Below, in pieces: positions 4,884-5,459 of a stretch of 5,459 nucleotides of DNA. Position 1 is the stretch's first letter. The number at the start of each line of letters is the position of its first letter. This stretch comes from Bacteroidota bacterium (GTDB taxonomy: Bacteria > Bacteroidota > Bacteroidia > Bacteroidales > Marinifilaceae). A program made the translations under genes and the position numbers. The DNA lies in NCBI GenBank assembly GCA_023400335.1, contig JAEXFF010000355.1, positions 1 through 5,459 of the forward strand, written 5' to 3'. The notes under the pieces were generated by a model that was not told the origin of the DNA, did no database searches, and saw nothing but the letters and a program-made list of their open reading frames with translations.

Positions 4884-5459
4884 TTACACCACCTCATTTA
4901 TCCCCAGTTTAAATTTGATCAATTTCTCAGCCTTCGCTACAGCTCTCTCAATTCCTGCGGGTTCGGAACCGCCTGCTGTGGCAAAAAAGGGCTGGCCGCC
5001 TCCGCCGCCTTTAATTTCCTGAGCAGCTTCTTTGACAATTTGTCCGGCATGCAAACCCACTTCTTTTACCAGAGAGTCGCTTATCATTACCGTTAAATGG
5101 GGTTTGCCATTCGTCACTCCTCCTACCACTAAAATGATTTTTTCAAATTCTCCTTTCAACTGAAAGGCCAGATCTTTTACCCGGGGTTGCGGCAAAGACA
5201 TAACTTTGTAGATCATATTTATTCCTTTTTCCACTGCAATTTCATTTTTCACCCCTTCTTTCATGATTCTCAGGCTTTCGCCTTCAAATTTCTCCAAATC
5301 TTTTTTCAATCCTTCATTTTCCTGTAACAAAGAAGTAATATTCTCTATGACATTCCGGTTGGATTTAAACATCTTTTCAATTTCTGCGACCAAACTGAAA
5401 CTATTGACAATATACTCTTCGGCCTTGTCCGCAGTAATGGCTTCGATTCTCCTCACTCC
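4884..5459 (-). CDS. alaS: Alanyl-tRNA synthetase, C-terminal part (5' end outside the window)
   Basis: AlaRS attaches alanine to tRNA-Ala in the cytoplasm. About 191 C-terminal residues are present, against roughly 870 in a full bacterial enzyme; the catalytic and editing domains lie beyond the right edge. The frame is open to the last base and starts with GVRRIEAIT, the conserved junction at the end of the editing region, so the apparent GTG near the edge is an internal valine and not a start. A helical linker with coiled-coil character follows (EIEKMFKSNRNVIENITSLLQENEGLKKDLEKF). The C-terminal C-Ala/DHHA1 domain then shows its hallmark GLHAGQIVKEAAQEIKGGGGGQPFFATAGG, which contributes to tRNA binding. 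The frame ends at TAA with KFKLGINEVV. This is a normal, intact C-terminus with no sign of disruption. Confidence 0.97.
   Translation of the reverse strand, partial: GVRRIEAITADKAEEYIVNSFSLVAEIEKMFKSNRNVIENITSLLQENEGLKKDLEKFEGESLRIMKEGVKNEIAVEKGINMIYKVMSLPQPRVKDLAFQLKGEFEKIILVVGGVTNGKPHLTVMISDSLVKEVGLHAGQIVKEAAQEIKGGGGGQPFFATAGGSEPAGIERAVAKAEKLIKFKLGINEVV

Noticed and set aside
5454..5456. GTG near the right edge as the start of a 190-residue gene
   Set aside because: The frame continues to the window edge, and GVRRIEAIT is an internal conserved alaS segment, so the gene is cut by the window and does not start here.

Overview
This window looks like chromosomal DNA from a member of the Bacteroidales. 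The evidence is three consecutive secreted lipoproteins of Bacteroidota type, near-perfect TAnnTTTG promoter boxes upstream of three genes, AT-rich leaders without clear Shine-Dalgarno sites, and a modest overall G+C content. An Odoribacteraceae, Porphyromonadaceae or Tannerellaceae-like host is a reasonable guess, but the sequence does not settle the genus.

All five supported genes lie on the minus strand, so transcription runs from high to low coordinates. From the right edge: (1) 4884-5459 is the C-terminal part of alanyl-tRNA synthetase (alaS), cut by the window edge. (2) 4512-4883 is a 372-base gap holding an unusual eight-unit array of 8-base near-palindromic repeats (4635-4699), a related pair of repeats beside alaS (4851-4873), and a good -7 promoter box for the next gene. 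(3) 2790-4511 is a 573-residue lipoprotein combining an OmpA-like region with C-terminal TPR repeats, followed by an A/T-rich hairpin terminator. (4) 2277-2615 is a short orphan gene of unknown function, visibly richer in G+C than its neighbours, preceded by a strong GC-rich hairpin. (5) 857-2182 is a TlpA/ResA-like thioredoxin lipoprotein with a CQPC active site. (6) 73-756 is a lipoprotein that resembles the N-terminal and middle parts of that thioredoxin family but has no thioredoxin domain. It ends just before a convincing rho-independent terminator.

The genes appear to be mostly separate transcription units: most gaps are about 90-370 bases, and three genes have their own -7 box. The two left-hand lipoproteins are probably functionally or evolutionarily related. 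Envelope redox or stress function is a family-level inference for the thioredoxin protein only. I found no mobile element, CRISPR array, tRNA, rRNA or recognised defence system. The items most worth a second look are the octamer array, the thioredoxin-less partner lipoprotein and the G+C-rich orphan gene.
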